From the NCBI RefSeq assembly GCF_900114325.1, contig NZ_FOSR01000011.1, positions 1-64,000 of the forward strand: 64,000 nucleotides of DNA. The letters run 5' to 3'. Position 1 is the first letter of the stretch, and each line of letters opens with the position of its first letter. The stretch comes from Rhodanobacter glycinis. GTDB lineage: Bacteria; Pseudomonadota; Gammaproteobacteria; Xanthomonadales; Rhodanobacteraceae. Of this stretch, positions 1-10,444 are shown piece after piece. A program made the translations under genes and the position numbers. The notes beneath the pieces are model-generated. The model was not told the DNA's origin. It was given only the letters and a program-made list of their open reading frames with translations, and made no database searches.

Positions 1-228
1 AGCGCCATCGATGCGCGCAAGGCGCGCGGCAAGGGGTACGCGATGAGTCTTCAGGTACGCAAGCGCATCGAGCAGGGTTTTGGCTGGATCAAGACTGTTG
101 GCGGGCTGGACAAGTTGCCGCTGGTATCGCTGCCCAAGGTGCGTGGTTGGGTGACGTGGACGTTTGCGGCATACAACCTGATCCGACTCGGCGGCATTGG
201 CGAGTGGTGGAATCCATCGCCAACGTGA
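1..228 (+). CDS. IS5-family transposase, C-terminal fragment cut by the window edge
   Basis: The frame is open from base 1 to the TGA at 226-228 and encodes the last 75 residues of a DDE transposase. The segment RKRIEQGFGWIK fits the R(3)E(6)K part of the IS5-family signature, with E as the last catalytic acid; the usual Tyr of that signature is not present. The tail WTFAAYNLIRL is typical of IS5-type proteins. The 5' end lies outside the window, so whether the full element is intact cannot be judged, and no terminal inverted repeat could be recognised after the stop. The neighbours (AT-rich gene, truncated glycosyltransferase) suggest an insertion-prone scar. Confidence 0.8.
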   Translation, partial: SAIDARKARGKGYAMSLQVRKRIEQGFGWIKTVGGLDKLPLVSLPKVRGWVTWTFAAYNLIRLGGIGEWWNPSPT

Positions 229-382
229 GCCGCGACGGGAGGCGTGCGCCCGGAACCTGGAAAAGGGTCTTCACCCAAACGGACATGCACCTGCTGCGAT
301 AGAAAAACTCTATCGCTGCAGCTTTGAAATCGACATTCTCAACAGCCTGCTAGATATACCTTAGCTTTTGCTCCACCAATGC
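229..382. other. Gene-free, AT-richer spacer after the transposase
   Basis: I see no supportable gene here. The right end of the insertion element should lie in the first part, but no matching left end is available for comparison. Base composition falls visibly from about 300 onward and stays low through the next small gene, unlike the rest of the window. Confidence 0.5.
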
Positions 383-715
383 TTATGTACGCATAAGCAC
401 CTGGAGCATCACGGTGCCAAGAAGACCCCATATACCTAGCTCTAAAAATATACCGAAGACAAATCCGAAGGGCTCTTCGGCGGCGATTGACTTGACGAAC
501 CTGAGGCCTCGAATTGAGACAACATACCCTTTCGATATGTTAAAAATGAGTTTTATTAGTTGCAATACACTAACAACTAAGATCGGTGAAAAAAAAGCCC
601 TTCTCATGGCAACCATTGCATGAGTCCCGGGTATTGGCACATAAAATTTTGTCAGTCCCCAGAAGAGCAACAGGTCAAGAAAGAGAATACCGACCATTGC
701 ACCATAAAATTTCAT
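383..715 (-). CDS. Small integral membrane protein of unknown function
   Basis: This is a 110-residue protein whose start ATG (713-715) overlaps the TGA of the upstream glycosyltransferase remnant as ATGA, so the two were probably translationally coupled. It has three or four hydrophobic stretches: the N-terminus (MVGILFLDLLLFWGL), a central one (ILVVSVLQLIKLIF), and two near the C-terminus (FGFVFGIFLELGIW, LLGTVMLQVL). I recognise no family. Coupling to a glycosyltransferase suggests a polysaccharide or glycolipid locus origin, but this is inference. The gene is distinctly AT-richer than the window average, with AAA and TTT codons, which fits horizontal acquisition. An in-frame ATG 10 codons upstream exists but the overlap favours 715. 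Confidence 0.55.
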   Translation of the reverse strand: MKFYGAMVGILFLDLLLFWGLTKFYVPIPGTHAMVAMRRAFFSPILVVSVLQLIKLIFNISKGYVVSIRGLRFVKSIAAEEPFGFVFGIFLELGIWGLLGTVMLQVLMRT

Positions 716-1338
716 ACAGCGACCTCTTTTAAGTGACAATGACATTGGTCAATTTTCATTACGCCAGCCACGGCGGAAACCATATGCATGTACGCGCGCA
801 CCCCTTCTTCGGACGAATATTTCATTGCCGTTTGCAGCGCCTGCCTTCGAAGTTCCGATCGGTTGGTTTTTCGCGTTAGGGCTCTGCATGCGGCATCCGC
901 AATCTCGTGCGGATTAAAAAAATCCACCAACTCGCCGTTTTTGCCGTCCGTGATAACTTCTCGTACTGGCGCGGTATCTGAACCAATGACGTGGCAGCCA
1001 CATGCCATGGCTTCCAGCAGCGACCAAGACAACACAAACGGGTAAGTAAGGTAGACATGCACTTTAGAAATTTGTAAAAACTTTCTGTATGTGCCGTAGC
1101 CGACCCTGCCGAGAAAGTGCACGCGAGAGGCGTCCATGGGATTCTCGCGCAGAAGCTTTTCACGCCAATTGGCGGCGTCGTCCGGTCTATGGCCATAACT
1201 CACTCCATCGCCACCCATGACAACAACATGGCAACTCGGGTTTTGCTCCAAAACCCCGGGAAGAGCACGCATAAATTGATGGAAGCCACGATGAGGTTCC
1301 AGGTTGCGTGCGACGTACGTTACGACTGGATCACCCAC
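712..1338 (-). pseudogene. Glycosyltransferase family 4 remnant lacking the N-terminal domain
   Basis: The roughly 208 codons match only the C-terminal, nucleotide-sugar-binding half of a GT-B fold glycosyltransferase. Visible are the inter-domain strand VVTYVARNLEPHRGF, the segment VHFLGRVGY, and the donor-site region SWSLLEAMACGCHVIGSDTAPVREVI. A whole GT4 enzyme has about 350-420 residues, so the acceptor-binding domain is missing. The frame stays open upstream to a TAG at 1381-1383, but that stretch lies inside an inverted repeat, and a GTG at 1338 is the only plausible start. The 3' end overlaps the membrane-protein gene as ATGA. It is read as a 5'-truncated leftover of a surface-polysaccharide locus; a short functional protein is unlikely. 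Confidence 0.7.
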
Positions 1339-1357
1339 GCGCAGGATGTGGCCAAGG

Positions 1358-1422
1358 AAACAGGGGTCAGAGTCGACTTTCTACAATGCCAGCTTCAAGA
1401 AAGTGCACTCTCCCCCCTGTTT
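1358..1422. repeat. REPIN-like imperfect inverted repeat at the glycosyltransferase break
   Basis: Two 25-base arms (1358-1382 and 1398-1422) are reverse complements at 21 of 25 positions, sharing AAACAGGGG, AGAGT and ACTTTCT blocks, with a 15-base spacer. The right arm ends four bases before the mrr stop codon and the left arm overlies the truncated end of the glycosyltransferase. The structure resembles REP doublets mobilised by RAYT (IS200-like tyrosine) transposases; no such transposase is in the window. Confidence 0.75.
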
Positions 1423-1425
1423 TGC

Positions 1426-2346
1426 TCACGCATCCGGATCGAAATAATCGCTATCGATGCGCTTGACGATGTAGGTAGCCTCCTGGCTCACGCCCACGTT
1501 GTGGCGGATCATCAACTCGGCCAGCTTGCGACCGTCGATCAACACGATCTTCTTGCTGATCTTGCCCACGTAGTCGTGAGCCTCGGCGGTGAAGGCAGAG
1601 GTGGTGATGAAAACGCCCTTGGTGGCGCGCTCGCCTTCCAGTGAACCGGAAAATGCCTGAACCAGCGGGCGGCCGACGTTGTCCTTCCAGCGCTTGGCCT
1701 GCAGGTAGATCTTGTCCAGGCCAAGCTGGTCCTCGTCGATGATGCCGTCGATGCCGCCATCGCCAGACCGGCCCACGGTATGTCCCGCCTCGGCGCGGGA
1801 ACCGCCGTAGCCCATGGCCAGCATCAGATCCACCACGATGCGCTCGAAATACTCGGGGCTGACCTGCTTGACGCGTTCCAGCAACTCGTCGGCCAGATCG
1901 CGTTGTAATTGTCCGTACATGCGTTCAAGCGCTTCACGCGGTGTCTCGTCGTCGGTCGCCGATGGTTGGCTGTCGATGGACGATTGAGGCGATGCCGGTT
2001 TCGAGGGACGCGCCCACTCGGCGAACTCCGGGTAACGCATCAGCCAAGCGTCATTGAGGGTGGCCGGATTTTCCTGCAGCACTGACCTGCCGCGCTCGGT
2101 GATGCTGACCATGCCCCACTTGGGCGACTGCACCAGTCCCGCCTTCTTGAGAAAGGTGCGCGCCCAGGCGATACGGTTGCGATAGGTGTGATCCGTACCG
2201 CTTGGCAGCATTTCGCCAAGATCTGCGTCGGTCAGGCCTGCCTCTTTGGCGAGCGCATCGTATACGTCGGACATGCGCCATGCCTGGTCGTCACTGAGCA
2301 GGCGCAACAGCGGCAGATACCACCAGTCGTATTTGGGTACGGCCAT
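1426..2346 (-). CDS. mrr: Mrr-type restriction endonuclease
   Basis: This 306-residue protein has an N-terminal winged-helix module (Mrr_N; roughly residues 5-95, DWWYLPLLRLLSDDQAW ... ITERGRSVLQ) and a C-terminal PD-(D/E)XK nuclease domain. The catalytic core is visible as GDGGIDGIIDEDQ followed by IYLQAKRW, i.e. D...QxK as in Mrr-cat enzymes, which cut modified DNA. An AAGGAG ribosome-binding site precedes the ATG. There is no methyltransferase neighbour, as expected for a type IV (modification-dependent) enzyme. It sits beside the transposase and REPIN scar, which fits an accessory defence gene. Its target modification cannot be told from sequence. Confidence 0.88.
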   Translation of the reverse strand: MAVPKYDWWYLPLLRLLSDDQAWRMSDVYDALAKEAGLTDADLGEMLPSGTDHTYRNRIAWARTFLKKAGLVQSPKWGMVSITERGRSVLQENPATLNDAWLMRYPEFAEWARPSKPASPQSSIDSQPSATDDETPREALERMYGQLQRDLADELLERVKQVSPEYFERIVVDLMLAMGYGGSRAEAGHTVGRSGDGGIDGIIDEDQLGLDKIYLQAKRWKDNVGRPLVQAFSGSLEGERATKGVFITTSAFTAEAHDYVGKISKKIVLIDGRKLAELMIRHNVGVSQEATYIVKRIDSDYFDPDA

Positions 2347-2390
2347 GACTTGCTCCTTGTCCGGAGACTTTGGGACGGTTCAAATGAAGC

Positions 2391-2470
2391 GTCATCCCGG
2401 CGAACTATTGGACCCGGCGCCTCGGCAACCATTTGAAGGCACTGGATTCCAGCGTTCGCTGGAATGACGG
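2391..2470. repeat. Palindromic intergenic repeat (degenerate half plus intact copy)
   Basis: The intact copy at 2441-2470 has the palindrome TTCCAGCGTTCGCTGGAA flanked by ACTGGA and TGACGG. A degenerate opposite-oriented partner starts at 2391. The same family recurs at 11856-11884 and 11945-11973. It fills most of the mrr-hutU spacer and may act as an mRNA-stabilising or terminating hairpin. Confidence 0.65.
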
Positions 2471-2494
2471 GCAAAGGCTTGATCAGAGCGTCCC

Positions 2495-4168
<1,674 letters not shown>

Positions 4169-4456
4169 CAGCAGATCCTTGGCTACGAAATCGAAGCCTC
4201 GATTATGCGGCCCGGGCCACCCTGCCGACATTGCGCACTGCCGCAAATGCCCGCTTCGACGCAACAGCCACGCAACAACATCAGCGCCATCATGCAGCCG
4301 ACGCCTGCCGTCACACGGGCCGCGCCCGCCAACCCGCGTTCGTGCACGTAGTGATGTAACCGAACCCAGTCGGGCAGCGAAACACCAGCCAACAGCCGCC
4401 GGCCGATGACAGCCAAACCATCGCCACGCATACGACCGTCCTGGCAGGAGTCCAGC
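4169..4456. other. Divergent spacer between hutU and the catalase-like gene
   Basis: This 288-base spacer must hold the promoters of both divergent genes. I see no convincing operator palindrome, small gene or terminator in it. Confidence 0.4.
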
Positions 4457-5560
4457 ATGTCCGATTCACCCTCTTCCCTTTTCCGCATGACGCCGAAACG
4501 CCAAGCGGGCGCGTTCCTGTTGATCGCCGCCATCGTGGCGGCTTTCGCACTGCTCTTCGGTTACGTCGGGGGCTGGCTTGCGCCGCATCGCCTGACGCCA
4601 AAGCGCATCGTCAACCAGTTTCAGAAGAATGCCGGCGTGTTTCCCGGTTACCGCCGCAACCACGCCAAAGGCGTGTGCGTGTCGGGCTATTTCGAAGGCA
4701 ATGGCAACGCCGTGCCCTACTCCATGGCGCAGGTGTTCACGCGCAGTCGCACACCCGTGGTCGGGCGCTTCGCGATTCCCGGCAGCAACCCGTATGCGCC
4801 CGATGGCAGCGTACCGATCCGCAGCCTGGCGCTGCGCTTCACCCAGGCCGACGGGCAGCAATGGCGTACCGGCATGAACGCCATGCCGGTGTTCCCGGTG
4901 TCCACGCCGCAGGCGTTCTACGCGCAATTGAAAGCGACGCAACCGGACCCGGCCACCGGCAAGCCTGATCCGTCGAAGGTCGCGGCATTCTTTGCCGCCC
5001 ATCCGGAAGCCGCGGCATTCCGTGCCTGGGCGAAAACCGCCAAGCCATCGGCCAGCTTCGCCACCGAGAGCTACCACAGCATCAACGCCTTCATCTTCAT
5101 CAATGCCGCCGGCCAACGTCAGGCCGTGCGCTGGGTGATGGCACCGGTCGCCACCGATGCCAGCCACGATATCCACAAGGCTGGTGACCCGAATTACCTG
5201 GCGGCCGACCTGTCCCAACGTCTGGCCAACGGTCCGCTGCGCTGGCACCTGATGGTGACACTGGCGAACCCGGGTGACCCGACCAACGACGCCACCAGGA
5301 CATGGCCAGCCGACCGCCGCAGCATCGACGCCGGCACGCTGGTGATCGACCACACCACGCCGCAGGAAAGTGGCCCGTGCCGCGACATCAACTACGACCC
5401 CACGGTGCTGCCCGACGGCATCGAGATTTCCGACGATCCGCTGTTGCCCGCGCGTTCCGCCGCCTACGCCGCTTCCTACCTGCGTCGTACCAGCGAGGAA
5501 GCGCATCTGCCTGGCACCACGCAAACACCGACCAAGCCCGCACCGGAGGCCACGCCATGA
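4457..5560 (+). CDS. Membrane-anchored catalase-family (SrpA-like) heme peroxidase
   Basis: This 367-residue protein has one N-terminal transmembrane segment (about residues 18-37) followed by a minimal catalase fold (about 320 residues against about 480 in monofunctional catalases). The distal His region reads [17 protein letters not shown] (His69) and the proximal-Tyr region reads [13 protein letters not shown], typical of the catalase-related peroxidase (SrpA) subfamily. A good AGGAG precedes ATG 4457. The anchor topology suggests a periplasmic catalytic domain that removes peroxides. The stop overlaps the start of the next gene, a cytochrome b561, as ATGA, so a functional partnership (quinol to b561 to heme peroxidase) is plausible but inferred. 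Confidence 0.88.
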   Translation: MSDSPSSLFRMTPKRQAGAFLLIAAIVAAFALLFGYVGGWLAPHRLTPKRIVNQFQKNAGVFPGYRRNHAKGVCVSGYFEGNGNAVPYSMAQVFTRSRTPVVGRFAIPGSNPYAPDGSVPIRSLALRFTQADGQQWRTGMNAMPVFPVSTPQAFYAQLKATQPDPATGKPDPSKVAAFFAAHPEAAAFRAWAKTAKPSASFATESYHSINAFIFINAAGQRQAVRWVMAPVATDASHDIHKAGDPNYLAADLSQRLANGPLRWHLMVTLANPGDPTNDATRTWPADRRSIDAGTLVIDHTTPQESGPCRDINYDPTVLPDGIEISDDPLLPARSAAYAASYLRRTSEEAHLPGTTQTPTKPAPEATP

Positions 5561-6099
5561 GCAACACGACCGGCATGTTCGTCCTGTCCGCCCGCATCCT
5601 GCACTGGCTGATGGCCGTGTTGATTCTGGCGATGCTGTTCATCGGCATCGGCATGGTGGCTTCGGTGTCCGAACGACACGAGTGGCTGATCCACATCCAC
5701 AAGCCGCTGGGTATTGCGATCCTGATTCTTGCCGTGCTGCGCCTGGCTATTCGACTGCGCAATCCGGCACCGCCCTTGCCGGCCGACCTGCCATGGCTGC
5801 AGAAACTCGCCGCGCATGCCTCGCACTGGCTGCTCTACGGCTTGATGATCGCGATGCCGTTGATCGGCTGGGCGATGCTGTCGGCCGGCGGCTACCCGGT
5901 GATGCTGAGCGATTCGCTGCGACTGCCGCCGATCTTCCCCACCAACGCCATCGCCTTCGCCATCCTGCGCCAGTTGCACACCGTACTCGCCATGTTGCTG
6001 TTCCTCACCTTCCTGGCGCACATGGCAGCGGCGCTTTATCACGGGTTGATCCGGCGTGATGGCGTTTTGTCGAGCATGACCCACCGCCGAAAACCCTGA
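5557..6099 (+). CDS. Cytochrome b561
   Basis: This is a 180-residue protein with four hydrophobic helices and His residues placed as heme-b ligands: ILHWLMAVL in helix 1, HIHKPLGIAILIL in helix 2, LHTVLAMLLF and LAHMAAALYH toward the C-terminus. Proteins of this family move electrons between membrane quinol and a periplasmic acceptor. The ATG lies within the stop of the catalase-like gene (ATGA), so the two are translationally coupled and probably form one electron-transfer unit. Length matches the bacterial YodB/CybB family. Confidence 0.92.
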   Translation: MSNTTGMFVLSARILHWLMAVLILAMLFIGIGMVASVSERHEWLIHIHKPLGIAILILAVLRLAIRLRNPAPPLPADLPWLQKLAAHASHWLLYGLMIAMPLIGWAMLSAGGYPVMLSDSLRLPPIFPTNAIAFAILRQLHTVLAMLLFLTFLAHMAAALYHGLIRRDGVLSSMTHRRKP

Positions 6100-6329
6100 A
6101 CGCATCGGCTTCGGTCATCCCGCATTACGCAACGCGCACCGACACCACGCCCTTGTTCGTCGTTTCGGCGCAGGCGGGAACGCGGTAGCCGTATGGCCTG
6201 AGCAAGCGAGGTCGTGACTGGATGACCAGACTGCCGCCTGTTGAAAGGCGCCTCCGGCCTGCGCCGGGATGACGAACACGACAGGTCATCGCTGGCCGAT
6301 TTTGAGTCGCTCGCTTGCCACTCTCGTGC
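6100..6329. repeat. Convergent spacer with degenerate palindromic repeat halves
   Basis: Between the convergent b561 and SGNH hydrolase genes lie two opposite-facing repeat halves, one starting with GGTCATCCCGC near 6113 and one ending in GCGCCGGGATGACGA near 6274. They resemble the TCATTCC/GGAATGA family seen elsewhere in the window but are eroded. No gene is supported. Confidence 0.45.
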
Positions 6330-7751
6330 TCAATGGCACCCCTGCGCCGGCTTCAGTTTTGTGTGGAACAGCACGTTGTAAGCCAGCGTACCCATCACCG
6401 CATAACCGCGATCGTTCGGATGCAGGCCCTCGTCGCCGGCGCACACGATCGCCATGCCGGCGGGCAACGGCTTGAGCGTCGCAACCAGCGGCGGCGCATT
6501 GTAAGCACCGCGCACGGCGGCGGCAAAATCGATCACGCCATCGAAGCTGCCGGAATCGCGTATCCACCGGTTCACCTGCAGGCGGATTGCTTCCTTCTGC
6601 GGGGTGTACCAACCCGGCTCGCCAGCGAATGGCGTGATGGTGCCGGCGTAGATGCGCAAGTGATGCTGATGGGCAACATCGATCAACATGCGGTACGCGG
6701 CAATCAGGTCGCCGGCGGACACCCCGCTGGGATAACCGGCCGGATCGATGCCCCGGTTGAGGTCGTTGGCACCGAACAGCACGATCACGTCGGTGAGACC
6801 GGGACGATCGACGACATCGCGCAGGAAACGCTTCAGCCCGGAGGTACCTGCCCCCGGCGCGCCGATCTGGTCCGTGGTCAACTCATCCGCGCTGATGCCC
6901 GCATTGCCCACCGCGGCCGGCGTTCCACCCGCACGGTTCGCGATACCGGCCAGCGCAGCCGGCCACGACGTCGACGGCGCAGTGGCAAGGTAACCATCGG
7001 TAATCGAATCACCGAACGCGATGATGCTGCGTGTCGCCGTCGGCACCTCCATCTCAAGGCCGGTCAGCAGATAGATATGGTCGTCGCCCTGCTTGCCCGG
7101 CAGCGCTTTCGACGGCGCCCGCTGCGCCAGCGACGCGGCCTGCGTGGCGTCGCCATCCACGATGCGGGTGACATGGCCATGCTGCAAGGGATGGAAATCC
7201 GCAAGCGTTGCGTTGCCGGCGAAATACAGACTGACCACCACGTTCGACAGCGCCGGTACGTGCAGCGCAATCGGGTCGCTGACGATCTCCTGGCCAGGCG
7301 CAATGGTGACCGTGGTCTGCCCGCCGTGGAAGGTCAGCTTCCGATCGCTGTCGAGCTGGATCGCGGACAGGTCATCCGACTTGCCGACGCCGAGCGCGAT
7401 GCGCGCGGCACTGATCGTGAGCGGTTGCAGACCGTAATAATTCGACAAGCGAATGCGCACGCGATCACCACCGATGCTGGCAAGCACGTTCTGGCGCAAG
7501 GTCACGTCGTGAACCGCTGGCGCGTGATCGACCGGCTGCCCGTAAGCATCGCGCTGCGGCTTGCCATCGGGGCCGTCGACCTGCGTGTATTGCGAAGTCA
7601 TCGCCTGTTCCCAACTGCCGACCCACTTGCGCCCTGCCGTCGTCGCGCTGGCCGTCCACGCCATCAGCAAGAACACGCCGAGCAAAGCCGTGGACAGACT
7701 GCGGCGAATGCGCGTGCATGCCCCACGTGTGATCGACGTTCCAAGCGGCAT
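6330..7751 (-). CDS. Secreted SGNH/GDSL-family hydrolase
   Basis: This 473-residue protein begins with a signal peptide (LSTALLGVFLLMAWTASATTA). The C-terminal SGNH domain shows block I IAFGDSITDGYL with the nucleophile Ser, block III LFGANDL, and block V DEGLHPNDRGYAVM with catalytic Asp and His. The N-terminal ~200 residues form a beta-rich module common in two-domain GDSL esterases acting on cell-wall or plant polysaccharide esters; the substrate is unknown. The start at 7751 has a GAGGA site; the in-frame codon 17 residues upstream lacks one. It is divergent from the alkylation-repair operon. Confidence 0.88.
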   Translation of the reverse strand: MPLGTSITRGACTRIRRSLSTALLGVFLLMAWTASATTAGRKWVGSWEQAMTSQYTQVDGPDGKPQRDAYGQPVDHAPAVHDVTLRQNVLASIGGDRVRIRLSNYYGLQPLTISAARIALGVGKSDDLSAIQLDSDRKLTFHGGQTTVTIAPGQEIVSDPIALHVPALSNVVVSLYFAGNATLADFHPLQHGHVTRIVDGDATQAASLAQRAPSKALPGKQGDDHIYLLTGLEMEVPTATRSIIAFGDSITDGYLATAPSTSWPAALAGIANRAGGTPAAVGNAGISADELTTDQIGAPGAGTSGLKRFLRDVVDRPGLTDVIVLFGANDLNRGIDPAGYPSGVSAGDLIAAYRMLIDVAHQHHLRIYAGTITPFAGEPGWYTPQKEAIRLQVNRWIRDSGSFDGVIDFAAAVRGAYNAPPLVATLKPLPAGMAIVCAGDEGLHPNDRGYAVMGTLAYNVLFHTKLKPAQGCH

Positions 7752-7860
7752 GCGCGAATCCTCGAATGAAGACGGTGTGCGGAGAAAGATCGCACCGGGC
7801 ATCCTCTGCCGACCCGTGCAAGCCTGTCAAACCGCCCGCGCCCCGATGCTTCCCGTCCAG

Positions 7861-7877
7861 GCAATGCGGCATGCGCA
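7861..7877. promoter_or_regulatory. Palindrome AATGCG-N5-CGCATT in a divergent promoter region
   Basis: A perfect 6-5-6 palindrome sits 53 bases before the Ada/AlkA fusion start and about 110 bases from the opposite SGNH hydrolase start. It could be an operator, possibly for the AraC-type domain of the fusion protein itself, but this is unproven. Confidence 0.3.
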
Positions 7878-7930
7878 TTGATGTCCGAAAACGGCGAGTC
7901 ATGCGCCGGCCGCAGTGCTAGCCTGAGGCC

Positions 7931-9445
7931 ATGTCCGACGCCCAGATCCATTCCTCGCTCGATCCACAAACCTGCGAACAGGCTCGCCTCAGTCGCGATG
8001 CGCGCTTCGACGGGCTGTTTTTCGTCGCCGTCACCAGCACCGGCATCTACTGCCGGCCAGTGTGCCCGGCGCGGGCTTCGAAGCGCGAAAACGTGCGCTA
8101 CTACGCCAGCGCCGCCGCGGCCGAAACTGCAGGGTTTCGTCCGTGCCTGCGCTGCCGGCCGGAACTGGCGCCGGGCAACCTGGTATGGCAGCGCGGCGAT
8201 CATGTGGTGGCCCGTGCGCTGAAGCTGATCGAGGCCGGGGTGCTGGATGAAGGCTCGCTGGACGACCTGGCCCGGCAAGTGGATGTGGGCTCGCGCCAAT
8301 TGCGCCGGTTGTTCGTGGACCGGCTCGGCGCACCGCCGATCAACGTGCACACCACACGCCGACTACTGTTCGCCAAGCAGTTGCTGACCGAGACATCGAT
8401 GCCGGTGACCGAAGTGGCAATGGCCTCCGGTTTTCGCAGCCTGCGCCGCTTCAATGCCGCGTTCGCGCAGGCGAACCGCATCGCACCGCGCGAATTGCGT
8501 CGCCATCCGCGCACGCCGCCGGGCGATACGCTGGTGCTGCGTTTGGGTTATCGCCCACCGTACGATTTCGATGCGCTGCTGACGTTCCTGCGCGGCCGCT
8601 CGCTGCCGGGTATCGAGCACGTGGACGAGCACAGCTACGCGCGCGTGTTCGGGCCCGCTGATGCACCGGGCTGGCTGCGCCTCAGCGCATGGCCGAATGC
8701 GGAGCACGCGTTGAAGCTGGAACTGCATTGTCCGCAGCCGGCGCAGATGTTGCCGGTGGTGACACGCATCCGCCGCATGTTCGACCTGGACGCCGATCCG
8801 CAAGCCATCGCCGGCGCCTTGCGCACGCATCCGGTGCTGCGTCCGCTGTTGCGCAAACGCCCCGGCCTGCGCCTGCCCGGCGGCTGGGGCGGTTTCGAAA
8901 TCGCGGTGCGCGCAGTGCTCGGCCAGCAGGTCAGCGTGGCCGCGGCACGCACGCTGGCCTCGCGCATCGTGCAACGCCACGGCCTCGTGGTGCCGAATCC
9001 ACCACGCCCCGGGCTGGAGCGATTGTTTCCAAGCCCCGAAACCCTGGCCGATGCCGACCTGCGCGAGATCGGCGTGACCACGGCACGATCCGAAACGATT
9101 CGCGGCATCGCCCGCGCGCTGCTGGACGGGCGCGTGGATTTTCGCAACGACCAGCCGCTGGACACCTTCGTCGCGCGCTGGGTGGCCTTGCCGGGCATCG
9201 GCGAATGGACCGCGCATTACGTGGCCATGCGCGCACTGAGCCATCCCGATGCGTTTCCCGCCGCCGACCTGATCCTGCGTCGCGCCGCCGCCGATGACGG
9301 TTCGATCCTCAGCACGAAAGCGCTCGACCACATGGCCGAAGCATGGCGCCCGTGGCGCGCCTACGCGGTGATGCACCTGTGGCGCAGTACAGCCGATGTA
9401 CCACCCGCCCCGCGGCCCAAACGCCACAAGGAGGTCCGTGCATGA
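7931..9445 (+). CDS. alkA: Ada-N / AraC / AlkA fusion: alkylation-responsive regulator and 3-methyladenine DNA glycosylase
   Basis: The 504 residues form three modules. Residues ~15-80 are the Ada Zn domain with Cys41, Cys45, Cys72 and Cys75 (YCRPVCPAR ... RPCLRCRP), one of which accepts a methyl group from phosphotriesters in E. coli Ada. Residues ~90-195 are an AraC-type double helix-turn-helix. From ~200 is the AlkA fold, with the helix-hairpin-helix [17 protein letters not shown] and catalytic Asp446 (FPAADLIL). Methylation would switch on DNA binding while the same protein excises alkylated purines. The stop overlaps the ogt start (ATGA), giving an operon that covers both base excision and O6 repair. 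No Ada C-terminal methyltransferase domain is present; ogt supplies it. Confidence 0.95.
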   Translation: MSDAQIHSSLDPQTCEQARLSRDARFDGLFFVAVTSTGIYCRPVCPARASKRENVRYYASAAAAETAGFRPCLRCRPELAPGNLVWQRGDHVVARALKLIEAGVLDEGSLDDLARQVDVGSRQLRRLFVDRLGAPPINVHTTRRLLFAKQLLTETSMPVTEVAMASGFRSLRRFNAAFAQANRIAPRELRRHPRTPPGDTLVLRLGYRPPYDFDALLTFLRGRSLPGIEHVDEHSYARVFGPADAPGWLRLSAWPNAEHALKLELHCPQPAQMLPVVTRIRRMFDLDADPQAIAGALRTHPVLRPLLRKRPGLRLPGGWGGFEIAVRAVLGQQVSVAAARTLASRIVQRHGLVVPNPPRPGLERLFPSPETLADADLREIGVTTARSETIRGIARALLDGRVDFRNDQPLDTFVARWVALPGIGEWTAHYVAMRALSHPDAFPAADLILRRAAADDGSILSTKALDHMAEAWRPWRAYAVMHLWRSTADVPPAPRPKRHKEVRA

Positions 9446-9978
9446 CAAGCACCATCACTCGCACCGACGCCGAGCCGATCTGGTTCGACGAGATGCCCAG
9501 CCCGGTCGGCCGGCTGCTGCTGATCGCCGATCCGCACGGCCTGCGCCAGATCTGGTTCGAAACCGAACGCCACCCGAAAATACTGGCCGCGGACAGCATC
9601 CGCGATGCCGGCCGCGTCGCCTTCGCCCGCGTGCAACTCGATGAGTATTTCGCCGGCACAAGGCAACACTTCGACATGCCGCTGCATCCGCTTGGCACGC
9701 CATTCCAGCTGGAGGTATGGCACGAGCTGGCGAGGATTCCCTACGGCACCACGCTCAGCTATGGCGAGATGGCGCGTCGCATCGGCCAACCGAAAGCCGT
9801 GCGCGCGGTGGGTGCCGCCAACGGTCGCAACCCGCTGCCCATCGTGCTGCCCTGCCACCGCGTGATCGGCAGCGACGGCAGCCTCACCGGCTTCGGCGGC
9901 GGACTGCCGATCAAACGCCAGTTGCTGGCGATGGAAGACCGCATCGCGCGCGGCGACCTGTTCGGCCTGCGTGCCTGA
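9442..9978 (+). CDS. ogt: Methylated-DNA--protein-cysteine methyltransferase
   Basis: This is a suicide repair protein that moves the alkyl group from O6-alkylguanine or O4-alkylthymine to its own cysteine. The 178 residues contain the active-site motif LPCHRVIG with acceptor Cys138 and the DNA-binding segment [24 protein letters not shown] strong AAGGAGGT sits before ATG 9442, which overlaps the stop of the AlkA fusion. It is the second gene of an alkylation-damage operon, probably under control of its upstream partner. Confidence 0.96.
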   Translation: MTSTITRTDAEPIWFDEMPSPVGRLLLIADPHGLRQIWFETERHPKILAADSIRDAGRVAFARVQLDEYFAGTRQHFDMPLHPLGTPFQLEVWHELARIPYGTTLSYGEMARRIGQPKAVRAVGAANGRNPLPIVLPCHRVIGSDGSLTGFGGGLPIKRQLLAMEDRIARGDLFGLRA

Positions 9979-9989
9979 CGCGGCGGGGC

Positions 9990-10391
9990 TCAGCCGCCGG
10001 ATGAGCTGCTGTGCGCCGGCTTTTTGCTGCGGGTGGGCCGCGGCGTCACCGCACTCTCGTAGCTGTCCAGCGCATTTTGCTGATGCGCCTGATAACGGTC
10101 GCGATGGGCCTGGTCGGCCTGGTTGATCAAATGCGTGGTGGCCGCGTCGTTCGTATACGGGCGCTTGGCGTTGTCGGAAATGTTCTGCCGCTGCTGCTCG
10201 CGGATGCTGTTGTCGCGCAACTTGTTGTTGAGCTGCTGCTGGCTCACGTTCTGCTGGTACTGCGCGCGCTGCTGCGCGTTGACTTGCGGCTGGGTCTGCG
10301 CCGCCGCCAATCCGGCCCAGGCGAATGCTGCCGCGCCCAGCAAGGTCACGCTGCCGCGGACACGCGAATGTCGAAAACTTGTCATGGCCAT
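9990..10391 (-). CDS. Small secreted Gln/Asn-rich protein, unknown function
   Basis: This 133-residue protein starts at ATG 10391, preceded by AGGGA; a second ATG at 10385 and one 16 codons upstream are alternatives. A signal peptide is clear (LLGAAAFAWAGLAAAQ). The mature part is hydrophilic and rich in Gln, Asn and Arg, predicted helical (QYQQNVSQQQLNNKLRDNS), and ends in SSSSGG. I know no family. It is convergent with ogt and divergent from the phosphodiesterase gene. Confidence 0.6.
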   Translation of the reverse strand: MAMTSFRHSRVRGSVTLLGAAAFAWAGLAAAQTQPQVNAQQRAQYQQNVSQQQLNNKLRDNSIREQQRQNISDNAKRPYTNDAATTHLINQADQAHRDRYQAHQQNALDSYESAVTPRPTRSKKPAHSSSSGG

Positions 10392-10444
10392 GATCCGGTC
10401 CCTGCGCGATGATGGAAGGATATTTCCATCCTGAGACATGCCTC

